A stretch of DNA of 53,183 bases from an uncultured Blastocatellia bacterium (GTDB lineage Bacteria > Acidobacteriota > Blastocatellia > Pyrinomonadales > Pyrinomonadaceae): assembly GCA_946480785.1 (NCBI GenBank), contig CAMLLD010000045.1:1-53183 (forward strand). Direction: 5' to 3'. Under the pieces are notes generated by a model that was not told where the DNA came from, did no database searches, and saw only the letters and a program-made list of their open reading frames with translations. The position numbers and the translations under genes were made by a program. Of this stretch, positions 16,717 through 25,435 are shown piece after piece. How positions within the stretch are numbered: position 1 is the first letter of the stretch; every line of letters begins with the position of its first letter.

Positions 16717-17878
16717 CCCGGCGCGCCATCTGCTCCTTCAACGCTTTCGCAACAACCACATCAAACCCGTCGTTGGCGCTCTTCTTGCGCTCTGCATCAA
16801 TAAAAGCATCGCGCTGTTTTGACAGCACAAGAATCTGATGGCGCAGGTCACTGCGAACTGCGAGCCGTCGCTCGATCTCCTGTAGCTGTTCGGAAGGCGT
16901 CATCTCGCGCAAGTTTGCCGGCAATTGAGCCTGATCGATTGTTTCAAACGTCACTGATCCGTTCTCGAGTTGCTGCAAGAGATCGCCGACGTATGCGTCG
17001 GAGCTGATCGCTTTGTTGATTGCGCGTTCTGCTTTTGCGGCAGACGGAGCCGTCCTCGCCACCCGCAATTCGAGTGTCTCCGCCCACGCGGCCACTTCAG
17101 TTCGTTTCGCCTCACCTTCAGCGCCAACGCCGAAGCCGTAAGGCAGGATAGTCGCACCGAGCTTTCGCGCCAACTCGCTCAACTGATCGTCGTAAGGCGT
17201 CTCGATCGCCTGCACGCCGCCATCGGCCGGGATCGCGAAGTATTGTCCGTGGCCGCGGTCAGCGATGGCTTGCCACGCGCGCGTCGTCTCACCGGAAGCT
17301 CCACACTGAATCGTGTTGACGATGATGCCCTTCTGCACCGCCTTCCCCGCCGTAGTGAGCGTGTCGGGCACATCGGGATAGTCCTGCGGCGGAGCATCGC
17401 CCACGAGAAAAATGATGCGCGAGACACCGAGCCCGGCTTCTGACCAGGGAATCTTGTAGAGACTCTCGGCCAGCGCGGTCCGCACGTCTTCGGGAGCATC
17501 GCCACCGCCCGCGGCCTGGTAATCCATCAACGTCATGTAGACCTTATCGAGGTCCTCGGTCAGCGGCAGTATCTGCGTGACGTAAGCATCACCGCGATCG
17601 CGATACGCAACCAGGCCGATGCGGACAGACGAATGCTGTTCGCGAATGACGCCGTTGACGATGCCCCAGATCCGTTGTTTGGCGGCGTTGAGCAGTCCGC
17701 CCATCGAACCCGTCGTGTCGATCACGAAAACCATTTCGAGCTGAGCCGGACGGGTTCCGACGGGAAAGCGGCAAGCAATCGGATTAATGCTTGGGGTTGT
17801 CAGCCAAAGATTTGCGAGGCCGACGCCGAGCGTGAAGGTCAGGACGGCGGCCAGGATTCTGACGGGCAGGGAATTCAT
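16706..17878 (-). CDS. VWA-domain protein with N-terminal signal/anchor
   Basis: 390 residues. An N-terminal hydrophobic segment (about 6-28) is followed directly by a von Willebrand A domain with MIDAS D54-T56-S58 (VIDTTGSMGGLLN) and the later RIGLVAYRDRGD and IIFLVGDAPPQDYPD strands. The C-terminal third is helical and charged, with a Lys/Arg-rich end. This resembles VWA proteins of the kind seen next to peptidases or in envelope stress modules; the partner is unknown. The start codon is preceded by GAGGAGG, and the start region can fold into an 8-base-pair hairpin (17879-17909). It converges on the M1 peptidase. Confidence 0.9.
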   Translation of the reverse strand: MNSLPVRILAAVLTFTLGVGLANLWLTTPSINPIACRFPVGTRPAQLEMVFVIDTTGSMGGLLNAAKQRIWGIVNGVIREQHSSVRIGLVAYRDRGDAYVTQILPLTEDLDKVYMTLMDYQAAGGGDAPEDVRTALAESLYKIPWSEAGLGVSRIIFLVGDAPPQDYPDVPDTLTTAGKAVQKGIIVNTIQCGASGETTRAWQAIADRGHGQYFAIPADGGVQAIETPYDDQLSELARKLGATILPYGFGVGAEGEAKRTEVAAWAETLELRVARTAPSAAKAERAINKAISSDAYVGDLLQQLENGSVTFETIDQAQLPANLREMTPSEQLQEIERRLAVRSDLRHQILVLSKQRDAFIDAERKKSANDGFDVVVAKALKEQMARRAIK

Positions 17879-17909
17879 GAGAACCTCCTCGATCGCGACA
17901 AAGGTTCTC
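17879..17909 (-). promoter_or_regulatory. Hairpin covering the ribosome-binding site of the VWA gene
   Basis: On the transcribed strand, GAGAACCT (complement of 17902-17909) pairs perfectly with AGGTTCTC (complement of 17879-17886), with a 15-base loop. The 3' arm touches the ATG and contains the last three bases of the GAGGAGG Shine-Dalgarno. It could limit initiation or act as a temperature- or ligand-sensitive structure. Confidence 0.45.
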
Positions 17910-17963
17910 TATTAGACGCACGAGCCGGGGAATCGTTCCCGGAGTAGTAGTGCTTGGGACCGA

Positions 17964-18518
17964 TTAATGATCCAGCTTCGTCGAGACGTCTCGCTTCTTA
18001 ATGTAAACGTCGCCGCGCAGCGTCATGTTGGCTTTTTGCGCGAGCGTTTGGAGCACTGATTCGAGCAGCTCTTTGTCTTGCAGTTTGAAGCTCGTGGTGC
18101 CGCCGACGTGCGAATCGGGATCGTCGTATTGCAGCGTCAGGTAACGCACCTTGGTCCTAATGAAGTGCGCGGGCAGCGAGTAGATCGTTGGTACGTTACT
18201 GGCTACCGTTGCGGCTGCCGGCCGTACCTTGTGCGAATCGACAAACGCGGAAGTGATCGAGTCGTAGGGAATTGAAATTTCTTTTGGCGACTTCTTGTCT
18301 TTGAAGATCAGACGGTTGTTGTCGTCGTCGAAGGTGAGAGTGCCGTCCATAGTTTTCCGGTAGCCGAAGACGCCGCCCTCGTATTTCGCTTTGACGGTTT
18401 TCGGCGCTGGTTTGGCCGCGGGAGTCTTCTGTGGCTCTGGCTCCGCGGACCGGGGACGTTGCGCAAATGCGCCGGTGAGCAACGCTCCGAGCAGGAGCAG
18501 AGTAAAGATGATTCGCAT
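17964..18518 (-). CDS. Secreted protein of unknown function
   Basis: 184 residues with a clear signal peptide (MRIIFTLLLLGALLTGAFAQ, cleavage near 19/20), a Pro/Ala/Lys-rich spacer (about 21-45) and then a beta-rich domain (YEGGVFGYRKTMDGTLTFDD, LIFKDKKSPKEISIPYDSIT) that ends with a helical segment. The region after the spacer has the look of a PH-like or lipid-binding small beta fold, but I do not recognise a named family. It lies in a minus-strand row after the 88-residue membrane protein, with 25 bases between them, and 85 bases before the VWA gene. Confidence 0.8.
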   Translation of the reverse strand: MRIIFTLLLLGALLTGAFAQRPRSAEPEPQKTPAAKPAPKTVKAKYEGGVFGYRKTMDGTLTFDDDNNRLIFKDKKSPKEISIPYDSITSAFVDSHKVRPAAATVASNVPTIYSLPAHFIRTKVRYLTLQYDDPDSHVGGTTSFKLQDKELLESVLQTLAQKANMTLRGDVYIKKRDVSTKLDH

Positions 18519-18543
18519 GTTAGTCTCCTTTAGCCGAACTGAA

Positions 18544-18810
18544 TTACTGATTCATCGCCCAGGCGGGAACCCGGTAAAGAATCCACCAGAGCAACAACTG
18601 CGCTATCGTAACAACCACGCCAATCGCTGTGCTCAGGTAACAAGCCGTGCGCGCCGCGGCCATTTGCGGCGAACTGTAAGATCTGAAAACTCCAACCGTG
18701 CCGACGACTACCGCGCCCGGACAAAACAGGATACCGAGATACGGCACCAGTGAGTAGGTCGCAAATGCACGCGCCGTCGCGGCCAATCCATTCGATTGTT
18801 CATCGAGCAT
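18544..18810 (-). CDS. Small two- or three-helix membrane protein
   Basis: 88 residues. Hydrophobic segments at about 14-40 (SLVPYLGILFCPGAVVVGTV) and 56-78 (LSTAIGVVVTIAQLLLWWIL) flank a short polar loop. The layout resembles DUF4190-like small membrane proteins with a conserved FCPG/PxxI turn, though that family name is a guess. The start is 2 bases from the stop of the upstream TPR gene (18813), so they are probably co-transcribed. Confidence 0.75.
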   Translation of the reverse strand: MLDEQSNGLAATARAFATYSLVPYLGILFCPGAVVVGTVGVFRSYSSPQMAAARTACYLSTAIGVVVTIAQLLLWWILYRVPAWAMNQ

Positions 18811-18812
18811 GA

Positions 18813-20087
18813 TTACGCTTTGGCAAACGGTTTCACGCGTTCGATTGACTCTTTGAAATCCGGATCGTTGGGCGCGAGCGCCGCGCCTTTTTGATAAGCC
18901 GCCAACGCCTTCGCATATTGCTTCGATACTTCATACGCATAGCCGAGTTCACGATAAACGTTCACATCGTCCGGTGATTTTTTCGCCGCTGTCTCGAGCG
19001 CGGCGATCGCTTTGGGGAAGTTTGTGGCGCGCGAGTATGCGACGCCGAGCAGGTAGAACGTGATCGGGGTGGCGTCCGGTGCGGTCGACGCCTTGTCGAG
19101 TGCCGCTGCTGCTCGCGCATACTGCTTCGAACCGATCAACGCTTGTCCGAAGAGAGTGATCGCTTCGGCGTCAGTGCGCAGTTTGATCAATGCTTCTCCG
19201 GAGCGCACGGCGTTGAGGTAATCGGCATCCGCTTTCGCCTGATCCTGAGTCGTCGCTGCGCGTCGCAAGTACGACGACGTCAACAACGTCCACGCGGCGG
19301 TCATGCGCGGATCGTTTACAGTCGCGCGATTCAACGAAGTGATGGCGCCGTCGATGTCATTCTTCGCGAGCGCGATCTGGGCCAGGTAAAACGGCGATAA
19401 CGGATCTTTGGGATTGAGTTTGATGACCGAGTTGAAGCTCTTCTCGGCGTCGGCAGTCTTTCCGGTTTTATACTCGGCGACACCGCGGTAGTAGACCATC
19501 AGCGGATCGGGCTGGCTCGCGTTTCGCGTCGTGGCCGTAACGAGCAGCGGCAACGCTTCCTGATACTTTTCGGAAAGAACGTAAGCCTGTGCGAGCGCGC
19601 CTTCAGTGTTCGGATCCTCCTGCTTCGAGCTGCGCTGCAACTCGACCGCCTTCTGCAGATCCTTCGCGGCCTCCGCGTACTGCTTCAGATTCAACTCCGC
19701 GAAGCCGGCGATCTTCCACGCCTCGGAATCATTCGGATGCAACTCCGCGAGACCCTTCGCCTCCTTCGCCGCCTCCGCAAACTGCTTTTGCTCGAGCAGG
19801 AGATACGCATGCTTCGTGTCGGCAGGAGCGACCGTGTTGGCCACTGGCTTCACCGGCTGCACGTCGAGCAGCGGATCGTTCGGGCTCGTCTTCTTCGCGG
19901 TGGGCGAGCTGGTCGGTTCCGGCCGGAGCAACGGGTCCGACGCGGACTTGTCGGTCGAAGTAGTGCCTCTTTGCGCCGGCCGGGAGACGCGCCGCGGACG
20001 GCTCGTCTGCGCTTCAGCCTGCGCCACGAAGAATATGAAAACAAAGCCGAGGGCGAAAAGTCGGACGATAGTCGTAGATCTACTCAT
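18813..20087 (-). CDS. Secreted TPR-repeat protein
   Basis: 424 residues: a signal peptide (about 1-26, ending VAQAEA), a Ser/Pro/Arg-rich low-complexity spacer (about 28-85), then at least eight TPR-like repeats from about 88 to the end (AYLLLEQKQFAEAAKEAKGL; IAGFAELNLKQYAEAAKDLQ; ELGYAYEVSKQYAKALAAYQ). It is probably a periplasmic or outer-membrane scaffold protein. It lies just downstream of the TonB-dependent receptor on the same strand, separated by 175 bases that contain the hairpin repeat, so it likely has its own promoter. Confidence 0.9.
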   Translation of the reverse strand: MSRSTTIVRLFALGFVFIFFVAQAEAQTSRPRRVSRPAQRGTTSTDKSASDPLLRPEPTSSPTAKKTSPNDPLLDVQPVKPVANTVAPADTKHAYLLLEQKQFAEAAKEAKGLAELHPNDSEAWKIAGFAELNLKQYAEAAKDLQKAVELQRSSKQEDPNTEGALAQAYVLSEKYQEALPLLVTATTRNASQPDPLMVYYRGVAEYKTGKTADAEKSFNSVIKLNPKDPLSPFYLAQIALAKNDIDGAITSLNRATVNDPRMTAAWTLLTSSYLRRAATTQDQAKADADYLNAVRSGEALIKLRTDAEAITLFGQALIGSKQYARAAAALDKASTAPDATPITFYLLGVAYSRATNFPKAIAALETAAKKSPDDVNVYRELGYAYEVSKQYAKALAAYQKGAALAPNDPDFKESIERVKPFAKA

Positions 20088-20195
20088 AGTGCGAACGATT
20101 GTATTGCGGGAGAGGGATAGGTTGAAAGCTCAGATCCCAAGTGTTCGTTGGAACAGACCTTCGGATGCCGGGAGGGGCCGGTTCCGTTGGTTGTC

Positions 20196-20253
20196 GCCAC
20201 GGATTTTCACGGACTAACACGGAGTCAGTGTGGGTCCGTGTTAGTCCGTGGCC
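20196..20253. repeat. Inverted pair of dispersed ATCCGTG-type repeats, forming a hairpin
   Basis: Two copies face each other: 20196-20223 (minus orientation) and 20235-20253 (plus orientation). Bases 20208-20223 and 20235-20250 form a perfect 16-base-pair stem with an 11-base loop. It lies between the end of the TonB receptor gene and the TPR gene and could act as a terminator or RNA-stabilising structure, though no U-tract follows on the minus strand. Confidence 0.8.
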
Positions 20254-20262
20254 GAAGAACGC

Positions 20263-23200
20263 TTAGAAGTTTAGTTTCAACCCAAACTGGAATTGGCGCG
20301 GATCGAACGCCGCGGTCGGACGGCTGTAATAACGGCCATTGCCCGCGCGCTGATTGAACGCCCGCACGTCGTCGATAAACGGCGAAGCCGCCGCCTCGTT
20401 GAAGCGGTTGAAAAGGTTGAAGCCTTCGGCGATCAATTCCAAACGAACGTGCTCGCCAATCGGCACCAGCTTCGCCAAACGCATGTCGAGCGACATGTAG
20501 CTGTGCGTGAGACCGAAGTTGCGGCCCAGCGATCCGCTCGTGAACACGCCGTTCGTAATCAACCCGGCGCAGCCCGCCGTTCCGGCAACGCACAACGTGC
20601 CGTCAGAAAGTACCGTGGGACGGTCTGTCTGGTTCGACTGGTCGTTGTTCGTGTCCTGATTGCTCAGGATGTTGAACGGACGGCCCGACGAGATCTCGAA
20701 GATCGGCGCGAGCGTGAAGTTTGACAGCGCGCGATGAAAACCGCTGTCGCCGCGGGCCCACGTGCTCGGCGAAGCAATCACGGCGCTGAACACAAAGCGA
20801 TGCCGCTGATCGAAAAGCGAGTCGGCACGTTCAGCGCCGAAGTTGCGGTTGTCCTGCGGCAGCAAGAGCGTTTGCAGGTCGGACGAGTCGTCGATCGAGT
20901 GGGACCACGTGTAAGACGCGAGAAACTCGACGTGATGCGAGAAACGTTTCTTCACGTCGACGTTGAGCGCATTGTAGGTCGAGTTGCCGTCTGAAGTTTG
21001 CGCGTTGATCGAACCAAACGGCGAAATCGTTCCGGGCGTGCGCAACGAACCGGGCAGCGCGCTGTTCAAAACAGCGGGCGTCACGAGACCACCCGAGAGC
21101 GCCTGGGCCAGGAAATAGTTTGGCGCGTTCGGCCGGAAGAAGTTTGCGATACCGGCGTTCACGATGCGACTGCCGAGGTTCGTGATCGGCGCCGCGATCA
21201 TTCCCGGAATGATGATCGCGAACGTTTGACCGGCCGTCGCATAAGCCGGCGCGCCTGCGGGCGTCGTCATCGTGAAACACTGCAACGGCACACCGCCCGG
21301 ACAAGCAAAACCACTGGTCGGAATCGAGAACGCGACCGCTTCAGTCGTGCTAACGGGATTGCGTCCCGCGAAGCGGAAGAAGTTCTGGATTTGTAGATCG
21401 GTGCGCGGCGCGTTGATGTCGAGCGGGTGCGGCAGATGATGCGCGCCGACGAAGATGTAACTCGTCGAGAGCGTCATGTTCTTCGTCAGTTCGCGCTCGA
21501 TCGTGAAGTTGCCCTGGTTCGCGTAGGCGTATTCAAAGTTCTTCTGCACGTGCAGCGTGAACGGCAGCACTGGTCCAAATCCCGGGAACGTCTGATCGTT
21601 GAAACGTTGACGGCCGAATTGATACTGCGCGCCGGCCGCAACACCCGGCGTGACCACGCCCGGCGGACAAAGCGGATTGCCGCCGCCCGGAGGACAAACA
21701 GTTCCCTGAAAGACCTGCACGGCATTCAACAGCGCCGTGGGCGTCGGACTGCCCGGCGTCAGGATACCTTGCTGTTGTTGGACCGCGTCGGCGATGTCCG
21801 AGTTGAACGCGATCGCGAGCAGCGGGTGATCGTAGAACATTCCGAACGCCGCGCGGATGACGGTCTTGTTGTCATTCTTCGGATCCCACGCAATGGCGAA
21901 GCGCGGCGCCCAGTTGTTCTTGTCGCGCGGGAATCCCTGTTGCACGCCCATCGCGTCCTGGGCGGCGAGGATGTCAGCCGCCGAAAGGTTGATGCCCGAC
22001 AACGGATCGCGCAACGGCAGCGTCGGCACTTGTTCGGTGATTTCGTAGTCGTAACGCACGCCGTAATTGAGCGTGATGTTTGGCCGCACCTTCCACGAAT
22101 CCTGCGCGAAGAACGCCAGCGGCTTGTTGCTGATGCTGCTGACCGGATTGCCGAAGCCCTGAATGAAATTGGCCGGAAAGCCGAGGCCGTATTGCTGCAC
22201 CGAAGTGAAATCGGGCGCGGCCGGCAGACCGGGCGAACAGAGTTGCGCGACGAGTGTGCACGCGCCGAGACCGCCGAAGTTGAACAGGCCCGCGAAGTTC
22301 AGTTCGAAGATCGCTTGCGGAATGCGGACGAACGCGGCGTCGCCACCGAATTTGAAGTTGTGATTGCCCGCGACGAAATTCACGTTGTCGGTGAATTCAT
22401 AACGCGTCTCGGTGCGCAGCACGGGCGAGAACAACTCGCGGCCGATGAACGCCGTTCCGGAGATGTTGAATGCGACCGCGTCGCCGTTTTGTGATTTGAA
22501 GGTCGCACGGCGCTCGCCGAAGTTGAAACGCGCTTCGTTGACGATGCGATTCGAAAGTGTCGAAGTCAGTGTCGTCACTACGGAGGTGTCACGCAGCGTT
22601 TGAATGCCGGTGCGCGAGAAGTCGTTCTGGCCCAGCGACTGGTTTTGCGATTCGACTTGAATGCCGGTGATCTCGCTCGGGTTGTAACCGAAGCGGAACG
22701 TGAACTGGTGTTTGGAAGTGATCAGATGATCGAGACGAAACGAGTTGAACGTCGTGCGGTCGGTGATCGGGAAGATCTTTTGCAAACTGTTCAAAGGACG
22801 AAAAGCAATCGGCTGGCCGAGGCTGTTCACTGTGCCGAGCGGAATCGGCGCGCCGGTCAGGAAGAACCTACTGCCGATCACTGTGCCCGGCGTAAACGGC
22901 GCGGCGGTCGCGAGCAGCGGATTGAAGCCGTTGAGCGCGGTGCTGCCACCGCCCGAAGCGAGATACGCGTAACCAATGCCGAGCTGCGCGGCCGAACCAC
23001 CGAGCGCGAGCAGACTATTGATGTAACTCGCCTGCGCGGGTGTGATGTTCCGCAACGTTTGCGCGGGGAACCCCGGCGCGAGTGGCGGCAAAGTCACTGA
23101 ACCGGTCAGGCCCGCGCCAACGTCGCTCGTGAAGAAACCTGACTCGTTACGGCGACGCTGTTCGAAGGCAAAGAAGAAAAACGTGCGTTCGGGATCGAGT

Positions 23201-24093
23201 GGACCACCGAGCGTGAAACCGTATTGAGTGCGCGTAAACGGCGGGTCCTCGATCGGCGCAAAAGCGTTGCGCGCCTGAAAACTGCGATGCCGCAGAAAGC
23301 CGAATACGTTTCCGTGAAACTCCTTCGTGCCTGACTTGGTGACGACGTTCACGACGCCGCCCGATGAGCGGCCAAACTCCGGCGCAAACGAGTTGGTCAC
23401 CACCTGAAACTCCTGCACCGCTTCCTGACTCACGGTCGAGCGCGAAGCGTTCACGGAGTTGTCGGTGTTGTCCGCGCCATCGACCTGGACCAGGTTGGAA
23501 CGGCCGCGCTGGCCGCCGAAGTTCAAGCCCGTCGTCGGCGCTGGTCCAATCGGGCGGCCGTTGTCACGACTAACAGTCGAGTTAGTGAGTGAAAACTGAA
23601 TGTAATTACGTTCGTTGATCGGCAGATTGTTGATCCGTTGCTGATCGATGGTCGTCGCGACGGCAGTCTTCGATGTTTCGACTATGTCTGACGTGGCGCC
23701 GGAAATCGTGATGCTTTCACTAATCTCGCCGGGCTCGAGTGTCACATCCACATCGGCGCGCTGGCCCACAGTGACCGTGACCTTCGTCAGCACAGCCTTT
23801 TTGAAATTCGGCGCCTCGACGGTGACCTCGTAATCGCCGGGCGGCACGGCGACGATGCGATAAAGACCCTGATCGTTTGTGGTCGCGTCGCGCGAAATGT
23901 TTCTGGCCGGATTGCGCGCGGTGACGGTCGCATTCGGGACAACAGCACCGGTCGCATCCTTCACGGTTCCTTGCAGGTCGGCGGCGTTTGCCTGCGCCTG
24001 TCCCAATGCCACGTGTGCGGACAACAAAAAGATCGCTAGCAGAGAGATGAGTTGAATCGATCCGGACAGTCGGGACCTCAACGATAGAAACAT
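20263..24093 (-). CDS. TonB-dependent receptor with carboxypeptidase-regulatory-like domain (Oar-like)
   Basis: 1276 residues from the ATG at 24093, chosen because AAGGAG lies 8 bases upstream; the frame extends 15 codons further without support. A signal peptide (SLLAIFLLSAHVALGQAQ) is followed by a CarboxypepD-reg-like domain (LQGTVKDATGAVVPNATVTA to GDYEVTVEAPNF). A plug domain (INNLPINERNYIQFSLTN; VNVVTKSGTKEFHGNVFGFL) precedes a large beta-barrel with many aromatic strands and a terminal Phe (LKLNF). These giant Oar-like receptors are abundant in Acidobacteriota; ligands are usually large molecules such as polysaccharides or peptides. No paired SusD-like gene is adjacent. Confidence 0.93.
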   Translation of the reverse strand: MFLSLRSRLSGSIQLISLLAIFLLSAHVALGQAQANAADLQGTVKDATGAVVPNATVTARNPARNISRDATTNDQGLYRIVAVPPGDYEVTVEAPNFKKAVLTKVTVTVGQRADVDVTLEPGEISESITISGATSDIVETSKTAVATTIDQQRINNLPINERNYIQFSLTNSTVSRDNGRPIGPAPTTGLNFGGQRGRSNLVQVDGADNTDNSVNASRSTVSQEAVQEFQVVTNSFAPEFGRSSGGVVNVVTKSGTKEFHGNVFGFLRHRSFQARNAFAPIEDPPFTRTQYGFTLGGPLDPERTFFFFAFEQRRRNESGFFTSDVGAGLTGSVTLPPLAPGFPAQTLRNITPAQASYINSLLALGGSAAQLGIGYAYLASGGGSTALNGFNPLLATAAPFTPGTVIGSRFFLTGAPIPLGTVNSLGQPIAFRPLNSLQKIFPITDRTTFNSFRLDHLITSKHQFTFRFGYNPSEITGIQVESQNQSLGQNDFSRTGIQTLRDTSVVTTLTSTLSNRIVNEARFNFGERRATFKSQNGDAVAFNISGTAFIGRELFSPVLRTETRYEFTDNVNFVAGNHNFKFGGDAAFVRIPQAIFELNFAGLFNFGGLGACTLVAQLCSPGLPAAPDFTSVQQYGLGFPANFIQGFGNPVSSISNKPLAFFAQDSWKVRPNITLNYGVRYDYEITEQVPTLPLRDPLSGINLSAADILAAQDAMGVQQGFPRDKNNWAPRFAIAWDPKNDNKTVIRAAFGMFYDHPLLAIAFNSDIADAVQQQQGILTPGSPTPTALLNAVQVFQGTVCPPGGGNPLCPPGVVTPGVAAGAQYQFGRQRFNDQTFPGFGPVLPFTLHVQKNFEYAYANQGNFTIERELTKNMTLSTSYIFVGAHHLPHPLDINAPRTDLQIQNFFRFAGRNPVSTTEAVAFSIPTSGFACPGGVPLQCFTMTTPAGAPAYATAGQTFAIIIPGMIAAPITNLGSRIVNAGIANFFRPNAPNYFLAQALSGGLVTPAVLNSALPGSLRTPGTISPFGSINAQTSDGNSTYNALNVDVKKRFSHHVEFLASYTWSHSIDDSSDLQTLLLPQDNRNFGAERADSLFDQRHRFVFSAVIASPSTWARGDSGFHRALSNFTLAPIFEISSGRPFNILSNQDTNNDQSNQTDRPTVLSDGTLCVAGTAGCAGLITNGVFTSGSLGRNFGLTHSYMSLDMRLAKLVPIGEHVRLELIAEGFNLFNRFNEAAASPFIDDVRAFNQRAGNGRYYSRPTAAFDPRQFQFGLKLNF

Positions 24094-24265
24094 CCGTTTT
24101 TCTCCTTCACTAGTTGCGGCTCTGGAACTCGCGCTCAAGCTTTCTTGTGATTACGTTCGTTTACCCTGGGACGGGAGATGACGAGAGACGGTACTACCTC
24201 GCCTTTTTACTCTAAAAAGAGTGGGCGTGGCAACAATTATAATTTTGGCAGTGCTTTACCGTTGT

Positions 24266-25435
24266 TCAAACGGAACGACGCTTCGCGTTGATGGGCGAGC
24301 GAGTGGCGCGCGCGACGCGATTGCGGAAGCGTTCGCTCGCGCCGAAGAGGGTCACGCCTAACTCGGTGAGACGTGGGCTGAATGCCGCACGCCGCAACAG
24401 ACTGCAGATTTTCAGGCGCGAGTCGAATTTTTTCCGATAGCGATCGGTGTAGTCGGCGGCGAGGGGCGCGGAGGTGAGTTGTTCGCGGTGACGAACGATC
24501 ACTTCGGCCGCGAGCTCACCGCTTTCGAGCGCCATCAACATACCGCTGCCCGTGAACGGATCGATGAATGCCGCGGCGTCGCCGATCGCGAGTAAACCTT
24601 TCGCCGGCGCAGGACTCTGCCGGCCGAATTGTTCCCAGCTCGCGCTGAGCCATTCGGAAGTAGTTTGCGCGGACTCGAGCGCGTAATGCGCGCGCGGGTT
24701 TTGCATCACCATCTCGCGCATGACGCGATCGGGATCGGAGTGGCAGCGCTTCACCTGCTCGGCGCTGATGATGAAACAGAGATTGCTCGTGCCCGCTTCG
24801 ATACTGTTGAGTCCGCCGTAGCCGCCGCGGTAGAAATAGATCTCACACGCGCCCGGCGCGACGCGCGTGTTTTGCAAGTGCGCTTTGAAGGCGATGAGCT
24901 TTGGTTTGTTTTTGTGCGAGTGGTTTGTCTTGCGCGCGAGGATGCGGGCGCGGCCAGTCGCATCGATCGTTAGCGGCGCGTGAAACTCTTTCTCTTCAGC
25001 TCCAATCTTGAGCTTTAATCCGTGTACGGAGTTTGTGTTTATCTGTGGCCCAACTACGCTCGCGCCTTCGATAACTTCCACCCCAACTTGCGCCGCACGC
25101 CTCAACAACACGTCGTCCATCACCGCGCGACTCAACCCGAGCGCCATTCGTTCACCAAACCAACTGCTCGGCACGCTTACGTGATGCCCGCGACTCGAAT
25201 AGAAAACCGTCTCCGAGATCGACGCCGGATCGGAAAAAACTATCTCGCGGGCGACGCCGAGTTTTTGAAAGTGTTGCTGACACTCGGGCGAGATGAACTC
25301 GCCACACAGCTTCGCGCGCGGAAACTTTTTCTGCTCGACGAGCAACACCTTGAGGCCGTTCGTCGCGAGGTGAATCGCGGCGCTGCTGCCGGCTGGACCA
25401 GCGCCGGCGATGATGACGTCGTAATCGTTTCTCAT
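24266..25435 (-). CDS. FAD-dependent oxidoreductase, geranylgeranyl-reductase family
   Basis: 389 residues. An N-terminal Rossmann motif (IIAGAGPAGSSAAIHLA, about 9-25), a Cys-containing FAD loop (RAKLCGEFISPE), and the second FAD motif LAIGDAAAFIDPFTGSGM. The family includes geranylgeranyl reductases, halogenases and hydroxylases of lipids and polyketides. The gene overlaps the stop of the methyltransferase gene by 4 bases and is preceded by a ketosynthase, so it probably tailors a lipid or polyketide product. The stretch encoded at 25017-25050 is a dispersed repeat and looks like an insertion (PQINTNSVHGL) in the reading frame. Confidence 0.9.
   Translation of the reverse strand: MRNDYDVIIAGAGPAGSSAAIHLATNGLKVLLVEQKKFPRAKLCGEFISPECQQHFQKLGVAREIVFSDPASISETVFYSSRGHHVSVPSSWFGERMALGLSRAVMDDVLLRRAAQVGVEVIEGASVVGPQINTNSVHGLKLKIGAEEKEFHAPLTIDATGRARILARKTNHSHKNKPKLIAFKAHLQNTRVAPGACEIYFYRGGYGGLNSIEAGTSNLCFIISAEQVKRCHSDPDRVMREMVMQNPRAHYALESAQTTSEWLSASWEQFGRQSPAPAKGLLAIGDAAAFIDPFTGSGMLMALESGELAAEVIVRHREQLTSAPLAADYTDRYRKKFDSRLKICSLLRRAAFSPRLTELGVTLFGASERFRNRVARATRSPINAKRRSV
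25017..25050 (+). repeat. Dispersed ATCCGTG-type repeat, copy inside the FAD reductase gene
   Basis: AATCCGTGTACGGAG-TTTGTGTTT-ATCTGTGGCC matches the repeat pattern with the closing TGTGGCC. It is read in frame on the minus strand, where it encodes about eleven residues between the FAD-binding region and the next conserved block. Confidence 0.6.

Noticed and set aside
21427..22494. 355-codon plus-strand frame inside the TonB receptor gene
   Set aside because: Arg-rich shadow of the receptor beta-barrel without recognisable domains.
24205..24222. ACTCTAAAAAGAGT as a terminator after the ketosynthase operon
   Set aside because: Five-base arms only and no U-tract in the right place; too weak to call.
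24236..24243. Palindromic AATTATAATT as promoter of the TonB receptor
   Set aside because: A TATAAT is present on both strands, but no -35 box at 15-19 bases was found and the leader would be about 140 bases.
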